Shown here piece by piece: positions 10,330 to 25,300 of a stretch of DNA of 64,000 nt. Below the pieces are notes generated by a model. That model had not been told where the DNA came from and searched no databases. It saw nothing but the letters and a program-made list of their open reading frames with translations. The first letter of the stretch is position 1. Each line of letters starts with the position of its first letter. The stretch spans positions 30,620,897-30,684,896 of the forward strand of contig OY744519.1 in the NCBI GenBank assembly GCA_963556195.1, written 5' to 3'. This DNA comes from Sepiola atlantica. Taxonomy: Eukaryota > Mollusca > Cephalopoda > Sepiida > Sepiolidae. The translations under genes were made by a program, and so were the position numbers.

Positions 10330-13300
10330 CTTGTTGTTGCACCACCACTAATATTATTTTCTTGTTATTGCACCACCACTAATATTATTTTCTTGTTGTT
10401 GCACCACCACTAATATTATTTTCTTGTTATTGCACCACCACTAATATTATTTTCTTGTTGTTGCACCACCACTAATATTATTTTCATGTTGTTGCACCAC
10501 CACTAATATTATTTTCTTGTTGTTGCACCACCACTAATATTATTTTCTTGTTATTGCACCACCACTAATATTATTTTCTTGTTATTGCACCACCACTAAT
10601 ATTATTTTCTTGTTATTGCACCACCTCTAATATTATTTTCTTGTTATTGCACCACCACTAATATTATTTTCTTGTTGTTGCACCACCACTAATATTATTT
10701 TCTTGTTATTGCACCACCACTAATATAATTTTCTTGTTGTTGCACCACCACTAATATTATTTTCTTGTTGTTGCACCACCACTAATATTATTTTCTTGTT
10801 ATTGCACCACCACTGATATTATTTTCTTGTTGTAGCACCACCATTAATATTATTTTCTTGTTATTGCATCGCCACTAATATTATTTTCTTGTTGTTGCAC
10901 CACCACTGATATTATTTTCTTGTTGTAGCACCACCATTAATATTATTTTCTTGTTATTGCATCGCCACTAATATTATTTTCTTGTTGTTGCACGACCATT
11001 AATATTATTTTCTTGTTATTGCACCACCACTAATATTATTTTCTTGTTGTAGCACCACCATTAATATTATTTTCTTGTTATTGCATCGCCACTAATATTA
11101 TTTTCTTGTTGTTGCACCACCACTAATATTATTTTCTTGTTGTTGCACCACCACTAATATTATTTTCTTGTTGTTGCACCACTATTAATATTATTTTCTT
11201 GTTGTTGCACCACCACTGATATTATTTTCTTGTTGTAGCACCACCATTAATATTATTTTCTTGTTATTGCATCGCCACTAATATTATTTTCTTGTTGTTG
11301 CACCACCATTAATATTATTTTCTTGTTGTTGCACCACCACTAATATTATTTTCTTGTTGTAGCACCACCATTAATATTATTTTCTTGTTATTGCATCGCC
11401 ACTAATATTATTTTCTTGTTGTTGCACCACCACTAATATTATTTTCTTGTTGTTGCACCACCACTAATATTATTTTCTTGTTATTGCACCACCACTAATA
11501 TTATTTTCTTGTTATTGCACCACCACTAATATTATTTTCTTGTTATTGCACCACCACTAATATTATTTTCTTGTTATTGCACCACCACTAATATTATTTT
11601 CTTGTTATTGCACCACCACTAATATTATTTTCTTGTTGTTGCACCACCACTAATATTATTTTCTTGTTATTGCACCACCATTAATATTATTTTCTTGTTA
11701 TTGCACCACCACTAATATTATTTTCTTGTTATTGCACCACCACTAATATTATTTTCTTGTTGTAGCACCACCATTAATATTATTTTCTTGTTATTGCATC
11801 GCCACTAATATTATTTTCTTGTTATTGCACCACCACTAATATTATTTTCTTGTTGTTGCACCACCACTAATATTATTTTCTTGTTGTTGCACCACCACTA
11901 ATATTATTTTCTTGTTGTTGCACCACCACTAATATTATTTTCTTTTTGTTGCACCACCACTGATATTATTTTCTTGTTGTAGCACCACCACTAATATTAT
12001 TTTCTTGTTATTGCATCGCCACTAATATTACTTTCTTGTTATTGCATCGTCACTAATATTATTTTCTTGTTATTGCACCACCACTAATATTATTTTCTTG
12101 TTGTTGCACCACCACTAATATTATTTTCTTGTTGTTGCACCACCACTAATATTATTTTCTTGTTGTTGCACCACCACTAATATTATTTTCTTGTTGTTGC
12201 ACCACCACTAATATTATTTTCTTGTTGTTGCACCACCACTAATATTATTTTCTTGTTATTGCACCACCACTAATATTATTTTCTTGTTACTGCACCACCA
12301 CTAATATTATTGTCTTGTTGTTGCACCACCACCAATATTATTTTCTTGTTGTTGCACCACCACTAATATTATTTTCTTGTTGTTGCACCACCACTAATAT
12401 TATTTTCTTGTTATTGCACCACCACTAATATTATTTTCTTGTTGTTGCACCACCACTAATATTATTTTCTTGTTGTTGCACCACCACTAATATTATTTTC
12501 TTGTTATTGCACCACCACTAATATTATTTTCTTTTTGTTGCACCACCATTAATATTATTTTCTTGTTATTGCATCGCCACTAATATTATTTTCTTGTTAT
12601 TGCACCACCACTAATATTATTTTCTTGTTGTAGCACCACCATTAATATTATTTTCTTGTTATTGCATCGCCACTAATATTATTTTCTTGTTGTTGCACCA
12701 CCACTAATATTATTTTCTTGTTGTTGCACCACAACTAATATTATTTTCTTGTTGTTGCACCACCATTAATATTATTTTCTTGTTGTTGCACCACCACTGA
12801 TATTATTTTCTTGTTGTAGCACCACCATTAATATTATTTTCTTGTTATTGCATCGCCTCTAATATTATTTTCTTGTTGTTGCACCACCACTAATATTATT
12901 TTCTTGTTGTTGCACCACCACTAATATTATTTTCTTTTTATTGCACCACCACTAATATTATTTTCTTTTTATTGCACCACCACTAATATTATTTTCTTGT
13001 TGTTGCACCACCACTAATATTATTTTCTTGTTGTTGCACCACCACTAATATTATTTTCTTGTTATTGCACCACCATTAATATTATTTTCTTTTTATTGCA
13101 CCACCACTAATATTATTTTCTTGTTGTTGCACCACCACTAATATTATTTTCTTGTTATTGCATCGCCACTAATATTATTTTCTTGTTGTTGCACCACCAC
13201 TGATATTATTTTCTTGTTGTTGCACCACCATTAATATTATTTTCTTGTTATTGCATCGCCACTAATATTATTTTCTTGTTGTTGCACCACCATTAATATT

Positions 13301-16300
13301 ATTTTCTTGTTGTTGCACCACCACTAATATTATTTTCTTGTTGTAGCACCACCATTAATATTATTTTCTTGTTATTGCATCGCCTCTAATATTATTTTCT
13401 TGTTGTTGCACCACCACTAATATTATTTTCTTGTTGTTGCACCACCACTAATATTATTTTCTTGTTATTGCACCACCACTAATATTATTTTCTTGTTGTT
13501 GCACCACCACTAATATTATTTTCTTGTTATTGCACCACCATTAATATTATTTTCTTGTTATTGCACCACCACTAATATTATTTGCTTGTTGTTGCACCAC
13601 CACTAATATTATTTTCTTGTTATTGCACCACCACTAATATTATTTTCTTGTTATTGCACCACCACTAATATTATTTTCTTGTTGTAGCACCACCATTAAT
13701 ATTATTTTCTTGTTATTGCATCGCCACTAATATTATTTTCTTGTTATTGCACCACCACTAATATTATTTTCTTGTTGTTGCACCACCACTAATATTATTT
13801 TCTTGTTGTTGCACCACCACTAATATTATTTTCTTGTTGTTGCACCACCACTAATATTATTTTCTTGTTATTGCACCACCACTGATATTATTTTCTTGTT
13901 GTAGCACCACCATTAATATTATTTTCTTGTTATTGCATCGCCACCAATATTATTTTCTTGTTGTTGCACCACCACTAATATTATTTTCTTGTTGTTGCAC
14001 CACTATTAATATTATTTTCTTGTTATTGCATCGCCACTAATATTATTTTCTTGTTGTTGCACCACCACTGATATTATTTTCTTGTTGTAGCACCACCATT
14101 AATATTATTTTCTTGTTATTGCATCGCCACTAATATTATTTTCTTGTTGTTGCACCACCACTAATATTATTTTCTTGTTGTTGCACCACCATTAATATTA
14201 TTTTCTTGTTATTGCATCGCCACTAATATTATTTTCTTGTTGTTGCACCACCACTGATATTATTTTCTTGTTGTAGCACCACCATTAATATTATTTTCTT
14301 GTTATTGCATCGCCACTAATATTATTTTCTTGTTGTTGCACCACCATTAATATTATTTTCTTGTTATTGCACCACCACTAATATTATTTTCTTGTTGTAG
14401 CACCACCATTAATATTATTTTCTTGTTATTGCATCGCCACTAATATTATTTTCTTGTTGTTGCACCACCACTAATATTATTTTCTTGTTGTTGCACCACC
14501 ACTAATATTATTTTCTTGTTATTGCATCGCCTCTAATATTATTTTCTTGTTGTTGCACCACCACTAATATTATTTTCTTGTTGTTGCACCACCACTAATA
14601 TTATTTTCTTGTTATTGCACCACCACTAATATTATTTTCTTGTTATTGCACCACCACTAATATTATTTTCTTGTTATTGCACCACCACTAATATTATTTT
14701 CTTGTTATTGCACCACCACTAATATTATTTTCTTTTTATTGCACCACCACTAATATTATTTTCTTGTTGTTGCACCACCACTAATATTATTTTCTTGTTA
14801 TTGCACCACCATTAATATTATTTTCTTGTTATTGCACCACCACTAATATTATTTTCTTGTTGTTGCACCACCACTAATATTATTTTCTTGTTATTGCACC
14901 ACCACTAATATTATTTTCTTGTTATTGCACCACCACTAATATTATTTTCTTGTTGTAGCACCACCATTAATATTATTTTCTTGTTATTGCATCGCCACTA
15001 ATATTATTTTCTTGTTATTGCACCACCACTAATATTATTTTCTTGTTGTTGCACCACCACTAATATTATTTTCTTGTTGTTGCACCACAACTAATATTAT
15101 TTTCTTGTTGTTGCACCACCACTAATATTATTTTCTTGTTATTGCACCACCACTGATATTATTTTCTTGTTGTAGCACCACCATTAATATTATTTTCTTG
15201 TTATTGCATCGCCACTAATATTATTTTCTTGTTGTTGCACCACCACTAATATTATTTTCTTGTTGTTGCACCACCATTAATATTATTTTCTTGTTATTGC
15301 ATCGCCACTAATATTATTTTCTTGTTGTTGCACCACCACTGATATTATTTTCTTGTTGTAGCACCACCATTAATATTATTTTCTTGTTATTGCACCACCA
15401 CTAATATTATTTTCTTGTTGTTGCACCACCACTAATATTATTTTCTTGTTGTTGCACCACCATTAATATTATTTTCTTGTTATTGCATCGCCACTAATAT
15501 TATTTTCTTGTTGTTGCACCACCACTGATATTATTTTCTTGTTGTAGCACCACCATTAATATTATTTTCTTGTTATTGCATCGCCACTAATATTATTTTC
15601 TTGTTGTTGCACCACCATTAATATTATTTTCTTGTTATTGCACCACCACTAATATTATTTTCTTGTTGTAGCACCACCATTAATATTATTTTCTTGTTAT
15701 TGCATCGCCACTAATATTATTTTCTTGTTGTTGCACCACCACTAATATTATTTTCTTGTTGTTGCACCACAACTAATATTATTTTCTTGTTGTTGCACCA
15801 CCATTAATATTATTTTCTTGTTGTTGCACCACCACTGATATTATTTTCTTGTTGTAGCACCACCATTAATATTATTTTCTTGTTATTGCATCGCCTCTAA
15901 TATTATTTTCTTGTTGTTGCACCACCACTAATATTATTTTCTTGTTGTTGCACCACCACTAATATTATTTTCTTTTTATTGCACCACCACTAATATTATT
16001 TTCTTTTTATTGCACCACCACTAATATTATTTTCTTGTTGTTGCACCACCACTAATATTATTTTCTTGTTGTTGCACCACCACTAATATTATTTTCTTTT
16101 TATTGCACCACCACTAATATTATTTTCTTGTTGTTGCACCACCACTAATATTATTTTCTTGTTATTGCATCGCCACTAATATTATTTTCTTGTTGTTGCA
16201 CCACCACTGATATTATTTTCTTGTTGTTGCACCACCATTAATATTATTTTCTTGTTATTGCATCGCCACTAATATTATTTTCTTGTTGTTGCACCACCAT

Positions 16301-19300
16301 TAATATTATTTTCTTGTTGTTGCACCACCACTAATATTATTTTCTTGTTGTAGCACCACCATTAATATTATTTTCTTGTTATTGCATCGCCTCTAATATT
16401 ATTTTCTTGTTGTTGCACCACCACTAATATTATTTTCTTGTTGTTGCACCACCACTAATATTATTTTCTTGTTATTGCACCACCACTAATATTATTTTCT
16501 TGTTATTGCACCACCACTAATATTATTTTCTTGTTATTGCACCACCACTAATATTATTTTCTTGTTATTGCACCACCACTAATATTATTTTCTTTTTATT
16601 GCACCACCACTAATATTATTTTCTTGTTGTTGCACCACCACTAATATTATTTTCTTGTTATTGCACCACCATTAATATTATTTTCTTGTTATTGCACCAC
16701 CACTAATATTATTTTCTTGTTGTTGCACCACCACTAATATTATTTTCTTGTTATTGCACCACCACTAATATTATTTTCTTGTTATTGCACCACCACTAAT
16801 ATTATTTTCTTGTTGTAGCACCACCATTAATATTATTTTCTTGTTATTGCACGGCCACTAATATTATTTTCTTGTTATTGCACCACCACTAATATTATTT
16901 TCTTGTTGTTGCACCACCACTAATATTATTTTCTTTTTGTTGCACCACCACTAATATTATTTTCTTGTTATTGCACCACCACTGATATTATTTTCTTGTT
17001 GTAGCACCACCATTAATATTATTTTCTTGTTATTGCATCGCCACTAATATTATTTTCTTGTTGTTGCACCACCACTAATATTATTTTCTTGTTGTTGCAC
17101 CACCATTAATATTATTTTCTTGTTATTGCATCGCCACTAATATTATTTTCTTGTTGTTGCACCACCACTGATATTATTTTCTTGTTGTAGCACCACCATT
17201 AATATTATTTTCTTGTTATTGCATCGCCACTAATATTATTTTCTTGTTGTTGCACCACCACTAATATTATTTTCTTGTTGTTGCACCACCATTAATATTA
17301 TTTTCTTGTTATTGCATCGCCACTAATATTATTTTCTTGTTGTTGCACCACCACTGATATTATTTTCTTGTTGTAGCACCACCATTAATATTATTTTCTT
17401 GTTATTGCATCGCCACTAATATTATTTTCTTGTTGTTGCACCACCATTAATATTATTTTCTTGTTATTGCACCACCACTAATATTATTTTCTTGTTGTAG
17501 CACCACCATTAATATTATTTTCTTGTTATTGCATCGCCACTAATATTATTTTCTTGTTGTTGCACCACCACTAATATTATTTTCTTGTTGTTGCACCACA
17601 ACTAATATTATTTTCTTGTTGTTGCACCACCATTAATATTATTTTCTTGTTGTTGCACCACCACTGATATTATTTTCTTGTTGTAGCACCACCATTAATA
17701 TTATTTTCTTGTTATTGCATCGCCTCTAATATTATTTTCTTGTTGTTGCACCACCACTAATATTATTTTCTTGTTGTTGCACCACCACTAATATTATTTT
17801 CTTTTTATTGCACCACCACTAATATTATTTTCTTTTTATTGCACCACCACTAATATTATTTTCTTGTTGTTGCACCACCACTAATATTATTTTCTTGTTG
17901 TTGCACCACCACTAATATTATTTTCTTTTTATTGCACCACCATTAATATTATTTTCTTTTTATTGCACCACCACTAATATTATTTTCTTGTTGTTGCACC
18001 ACCACTAATATTATTTTCTTGTTATTGCATCGCCACTAATATTATTTTCTTGTTGTTGCACCACCACTGATATTATTTTCTTGTTGTTGCACCACCATTA
18101 ATATTATTTTCTTGTTATTGCATCGCCACTAATATTATTTTCTTGTTGTTGCACCACCATTAATATTATTTTCTTGTTGTTGCACCACCACTAATATTAT
18201 TTTCTTGTTGTAGCACCACCATTAATATTATTTTCTTGTTATTGCATCGCCTCTAATATTATTTTCTTGTTGTTGCACCACCACTAATATTATTTTCTTG
18301 TTGTTGCACCACCACTAATATTATTTTCTTGTTATTGCACCACCACTAATATTATTTTCTTGTTATTGCACCACCACTAATATTATTTTCTTGTTATTGC
18401 ACCACCACTAATATTATTTTCTTGTTATTGCACCACCACTAATATTATTTTCTTTTTATTGCACCACCACTAATATTATTTTCTTGTTGTTGCACCACCA
18501 CTAATATTATTTTCTTGTTATTGCACCACCATTAATATTATTTTCTTGTTATTGCACCACCACTAATATTATTTTCTTGTTGTTGCACCACCACTAATAT
18601 TATTTTCTTGTTATTGCACCACCACTAATATTATTTTCTTGTTATTGCACCACCACTAATATTATTTTCTTGTTGTAGCACCACCATTAATATTATTTTC
18701 TTGTTATTGCATCGCCACTAATATTATTTTCTTGTTATTGCACCACCACTAATATTATTTTCTTGTTGTTGCACCACCACTAATATTATTTTCTTGTTGT
18801 TGCACCACCACTAATATTATTTTCTTGTTATTGCACCACCACTGATATTATTTTCTTGTTGTAGCACCACCATTAATATTATTTTCTTGTTATTGCATCG
18901 CCACTAATATTATTTTCTTGTTGTTGCACCACCACTAATATTATTTTCTTGTTGTTGCACCACCATTAATATTATTTTCTTGTTATTGCATCGCCACTAA
19001 TATTATTTTCTTGTTGTTGCACCACCACTGATATTATTTTCTTGTTGTAGCACCACCATTAATATTATTTTCTTGTTATTGCATCGCCACTAATATTATT
19101 TTCTTGTTGTTCCACCACCATTAATATTATTTTCTTGTTATTGCACCACCACTAATATTATTTTCTTGTTGTTGCACCACCACTAATATTATTTTCTTGT
19201 TGTTGCACCACCACTAATATTATTTTCTTGTTGTTGCACCACCACTAATATTATTTTCTTGTTGTTGCACCACCACTAATATTATTTTCTTGTTGTTGCA

Positions 19301-22300
19301 CCACCACTAATATTATTTTCTTGTTATTGCACCACCACTAATATTATTTTCTTGTTACTGCACCACCACTAATATTATTGTCTTGTTGTTGCACCACCAC
19401 CAATATTATTTTCTTGTTGTTGCACCACCACTAATATTATTTTCTTGTTGTTGCACCACCACTAATATTATTTTCTTGTTATTGCACCACCACTAATATT
19501 ATTTTCTTGTTGTTGCACCACCACTAATATTATTTTCTTGTTGTTGCACCACCACTAATATTATTTTCTTATTGTTGCACCACCACTAATATTATTTTCT
19601 TGTTGTTGCACCACCACTAATATTATTTTCTTGTTGTTGCACCACAACTAATATTATTTTCTTGTTGTTGCACCACCACTAATATTATTTTCTTGTTATT
19701 GCATCGCCACTAATATTATTTTCTTGTTATTGCACCACCACTAATATTATTTTCTTGTTATTGCACCACCACTAATATTATTTTCTTGTTGTTGCACCAC
19801 CACTAATATTATTTTCTTGTTGTAGCACCACCATTAATATTATTTTCTTGTTATTGCATCGCCACTAATATTATTTTCTTGTTGTTGCACCACCACTAAT
19901 ATTATTTTCTTGTTGTTGCACCACCACTAATATTATTTTCTTGTTATTGCACCACCACTAATATTATTTTCTTGTTATTGCACCACCACTAATATTATTT
20001 TCTTGTTATTGCACCACCACTAATATTATTTTCTTGTTATTGCACCACCACTAATATTATTTTCTTTTTATTGCACCACCACTAATATTATTTTCTTGTT
20101 GTTGCACCACCACTAATATTATTTTCTTGTTATTGCACCACCATTAATATTATTTTCTTGTTATTGCACCACCACTAATATTATTTTCTTGTTATTGCAC
20201 CACCACTAATATTATTTTCTTGTTGTAGCACTACCATTAATATTATTTTCTTGTTATTGCATCGCCACTAATATTATTTTCTTGTTGTTGCACCACCACT
20301 AATATTATTTTCTTGTTGTTGCACCACCACTAATATTATTTTCTTGTTGTTGCACCACCACTAATATTATTTTCTTGTTGTTGCACCACCACTAATATTA
20401 TTTTCTTGTTGTTGCACCACCACTAATATTATTTTCTTGTTGTTGCACCACCACTAATATTATTTTCTTGTTGTAGCACCACCACTAATATTATTTTCTT
20501 GTTATTGCATCGCCACTAATATTATTTTCTTGTTATTGCATCGCCACTAATATTATTTTCTTGTTATTGCACCACAACTAATATTATTTTCTTGTTGTTG
20601 CACCACCACTAATATTATTTTCTTGTTGTTGCACCACCACTAATATTATTTTCTTGTTGTTGCACCACCACTAATATTATTTTCTTGTTGTTGCACCACC
20701 ACTAATATTATTTTCTTGTTGTTGCACCACCACTAATATTATTTTCTTGTTATTGCACCACCACTAATATTATTTTCTTGTTACTGCACCACCACTAATA
20801 TTATTGTCTTGTTGTTGCACCACCACCAATATTATTTTCTTGTTGTTGCACCACCACTAATATTATTTTCTTGTTGTTGCACCACCACTAATATTATTTT
20901 CTTGTTATTGCACCACCACTAATATTATTTTCTTGTTGTTGCACCACCACTAATATTATTTTCTTGTTGTTGCACCACCACTAATATTATTTTCTTGTTG
21001 TAGCACCACCACTAATATTATTTTCTTGTTATTGCATCGTCACTAATATTATTTTCTTGTTATTGCATCGCCACTAATATTATTTTCTTGTTATTGCACC
21101 ACCACTAATATTATTTTCTTGTTATTGCACCACCACTAATATTATTTTCTTGTTGTTGCACTACCGCTAATATTATTTTCTTGTTATTGCACTACTACTA
21201 ATATTATTTTCTTGTTATTGCACCACCACTAATATTATTTTCTTGTTGTTGCACCACCACTAATATTATTTTCTTGTTGTTGCACCACCACTAATATTAT
21301 TTTCTTGTTGTTGCACCACAACTAATATTATTTTCTTGTTGTTGCACCACCACTAATATTATTTTCTTGTTATTGCATCGCCACTAATATTATTTTCTTG
21401 TTATTGCACCACCACTAATATTATTTTCTTGTTATTGCACCACCACTAATATTATTTTCTTGTTGTTGCACCACCGCTAATATTATTTTCTTGTTATTGC
21501 ACTACTACTAATATTATTTTCTTGTTGTTGCACCACCACTAATATTATTTTCTTGTTATTGCACCACCACTAATATTATTTTCTTGTTATTGCACCACCA
21601 CTAATATTATTTTCTTGTTGTTGCACCACCATTAATATTATTTTCTTGTCATTGCATCGCCACTAATATTATTTTCTTGTTATTGCACCACCACTAATAT
21701 TATTTTCTTGTTGTTGCACCACCACTAATATTATTTTCTTGTTGTTGCACCACCACTAATATTATTTTCTTGTTATTGCACCACCACTAATATTATTTTC
21801 TTGTTGTTGCACCACCACTAATAAATATTTTCTTGTTATTGCACCACCACTAATATAATTTTCTTGTTACTGCACCACCACTAATATTATTGTCTTGTAG
21901 TTGCACCACCACCAATATTATTTTCTTGTTGTTGCACCACCACTAATATTATTTTCTTGTTGTTGCACCACCACTAATATTATTTTCTTGTTGTTGCACC
22001 ACCACTAATATTATTTTCTTGTTGTTACACCACCACTAATATTATTTTCTTGTTGTTGCACCACCACTAATATTATTTTCTTGTTATTGCACCACCACTA
22101 ATATTATTTTCTTGTTGTTGCACCACCACTAATATTATTTTCTTGTTACTGCACCACCACTAATATTATTGTCTTGTTATTGCACCACCACCAATATTAT
22201 TTTCTTGTTGTTGCACCACCACTAATATTATTGTCTTGTTGTTGCACCACCACTAATATTATTTTCTTGTTGTTGCACCGCCACTAATATTATTTTCTTG

Positions 22301-25300
22301 TTACTGCACCACCACTAATATTATTTTCTTGTTGTTGCACCACCACTAATATTATTTTCTTGTTGTTGCACCACCACTAATTTTATTTTCTTGTTATTGC
22401 ACCACCACTAATAATATTTTCTTGTTGTTGCACCACCACTAATATTATTTTCTTGTTATTGCACCACCACTAATATTATTTTCTTGTTATTGCACCACCA
22501 ATAATATTATTTTCTTCTTATTGCACCACCACTAATATTATTTTCTTGTTACTGCACCACTACTAATATTATTGTCTTGTTGTTGCACCACCACCAATAT
22601 TATTTTCTTGTTGTTGCACCACCACCAATATTATTTTCTTGTTGTTGCACCACCACTAATATTATTTTCTTGTTGTTGCACCACCACTAATATTATTTTC
22701 TTGTTGTTGCACCACCACTAATATTATTTTCTTGTTGTTGCACCACCACTAATATTATTTTCTTGTTACTGCACCACAACTTATATTATTGTCTTGTAGT
22801 TGCACAACCACTAATATTATTTTCTTGTTGTTGCACCACCACTAATATTATTTTCTTGTTACTGCACCACTACTAATATTATTGTCTTGTTGTTGCACCA
22901 CCACTAATATTATTTCCTTGTTGTTGCACCACCACTAATATTTTTTTCTTGTTGTTGCACCACCACTAATATTATTTTCTTGTTATTGCACCACCACTAA
23001 TATTATTTTCTTGTTACTGCACCACCACTAATATTATAGTCTTGTAGTTGCACCACCACCAATATTATTTTCTTGTTGTTGCACCACCACTAATATTATT
23101 TTCTTGTTGTTGCACCACCACTAATATTTTTTTCTTGTTGTTGCACCACCACTAATATTATTTTCTTGTTATTGCACCACCACTAATATTATTTTCTTGT
23201 TACTGCACCACCACTAATATTATAGTCTTGTAGTTGCACCACCACTAATATTATTTTCTTGTTACTGCACCACTACTAATATTATTTTCTTGTTTTTGCA
23301 CCACCACCAATATTATTTTCTTGTAATTGCACCACCACTAATATTATTTTCTTGTTGTTGCACCACCACTAATATTATTTTCTTGTTGTTGCATCACCAC
23401 TAATATTATTTTCTTGTTATTGCACCACCACTAATATTATTTTCTTGTTACTGCACCACTACTAATATTATTTTCTTGTTGTTGCACCACCACCAATATT
23501 ATTTTCTTGTTGTTGCACCACCACTAATATTATTTTCTTGTTATTGCACCACCACTAATATTATTTTCTTGTTGTTGCACCACCACTAATATTATTTTCT
23601 TGTTGTTGCACCACCACTAATATTATTTTCTTGTTGTTGCACCACCACTAATATTTTTTTCTTGTTGTTGCACCACCACTAATATTATTTTCTTGTTACT
23701 GCACCACTACTAATATTATTTTCTTGTTGTTGCACCACCACTAATATTATTTTCTTGTTGTTGCACCACCACTAATATTATTTTCTTGTTGTTGCATCAC
23801 CACTAATATTATTTTCTTGTTATAGCACCACCACTAATATTATTTACTTGTTATTGCACCACCACTAATATTATTTTCTTGTTGTTGCATCACCACTAAT
23901 ATTATTTTCTTGTTATTGCACCACCACTAATATTATTTTCTTGTTATTGCACCACCACTAATATTATTTTCTTGTTATTGCACCACCACTAATATTAATT
24001 TCTTGTTGTTGCATCACCACTAATATTATTTTCTTGTTATTGCACCACCACTAATATTATTTTCTTGTTACTGCACCACTACTAATATTATTTTCTTGTT
24101 GTTGCACCACCACCAATATTATTTTCTTGTTATTGCACCACCACTAATATTATTTTCTTGTTGTTGCATCACCATTAATATTATTTTCTTGTTATTGCAC
24201 CACCACTAATATTATTTTCTTGTTATTGCACCACTACTAATATTAGTTTCTTGTTGTAGCACCACCACAAATATTATTTTCTTGTTGTTGCACCACCACT
24301 AATATTATTTTCTTGTTGTTGCACCACCAATGATATTATTCTCTTGTTACTGCACCACCACTAATATTATTTTCTTGTTGTTGCACTACCACTAATATTA
24401 TTTTCTTGTTGTTGCACCACTACTAATATTATTTTCTTGTTGTTGCACCACCACTAATATTATTTTCTTGTTGTTGCACCACCACTAATATTTTTTTCTT
24501 GTTATTGCACCACCACTAATATTATTTTCTTGTTATTGCACCACCACTAATATTATTTTCTTGTTATTGCACCACCACTAATATTATTTTCTTGTTGTTG
24601 CATCACCACTAATATTATTTTCTTGTTATTGCACCACCACTAATATTATTTTCTTGTTACTGCACCACCACTAATATTATTTTCTTGTTGTTGCACCACC
24701 ACTAATATTATTTTCTTGTTGTTGCACAACCACTAATATTATTTTCTTGTTGTTGCACCACCACCAATATTATTTTCTTGTTATTGCACCACCACTAATA
24801 TTATTTTCTTGTTGTTGCATCACCACTAATATTATTTTCTTGTTATTGCACCACCACTAATATTATTTTCTTGTTATTGCACCACTACTAATATTAGTTT
24901 CTTGTTGTAGCACCACCACAAATATTATTTTCTTGTTGTTGCACCACCACTAATATTATTTTCTTGTTGTTGCACCACCAATGATATTATTCTCTTGTTA
25001 CTGCACCACCACTAATATTATTTTCTTGTTGTTGCACTACCACTAATATTATTTTCTTGTTGTTGCACCACTACTAATATTATTTTCTTGTTGTTGCACC
25101 ACCACTAATATTATTTTCTTGTTGTTGCACCACCACTAATATTTTTTTCTTGTTGTTGCACCACCACTAATATTATTTTCTTGTTATTGCACCACCACTA
25201 ATATTATTTTCTTGTTACTGCACCACCACTAATATTATAGTCTTGTAGTTGCACCACCACTAATATTATTTTCTTGTTACTGCACCACTACTAATATTAT

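Noticed and set aside
10057..10413. 118-codon plus-strand frame
   Set aside because: It reads through a SINE copy into the minisatellite.
12022..12032. TAATATTAC nonamer like the nick site of circular ssDNA viruses
   Set aside because: It is one substitution in a minisatellite unit that normally reads TAATATTAT; no stem-loop or replication gene is present.
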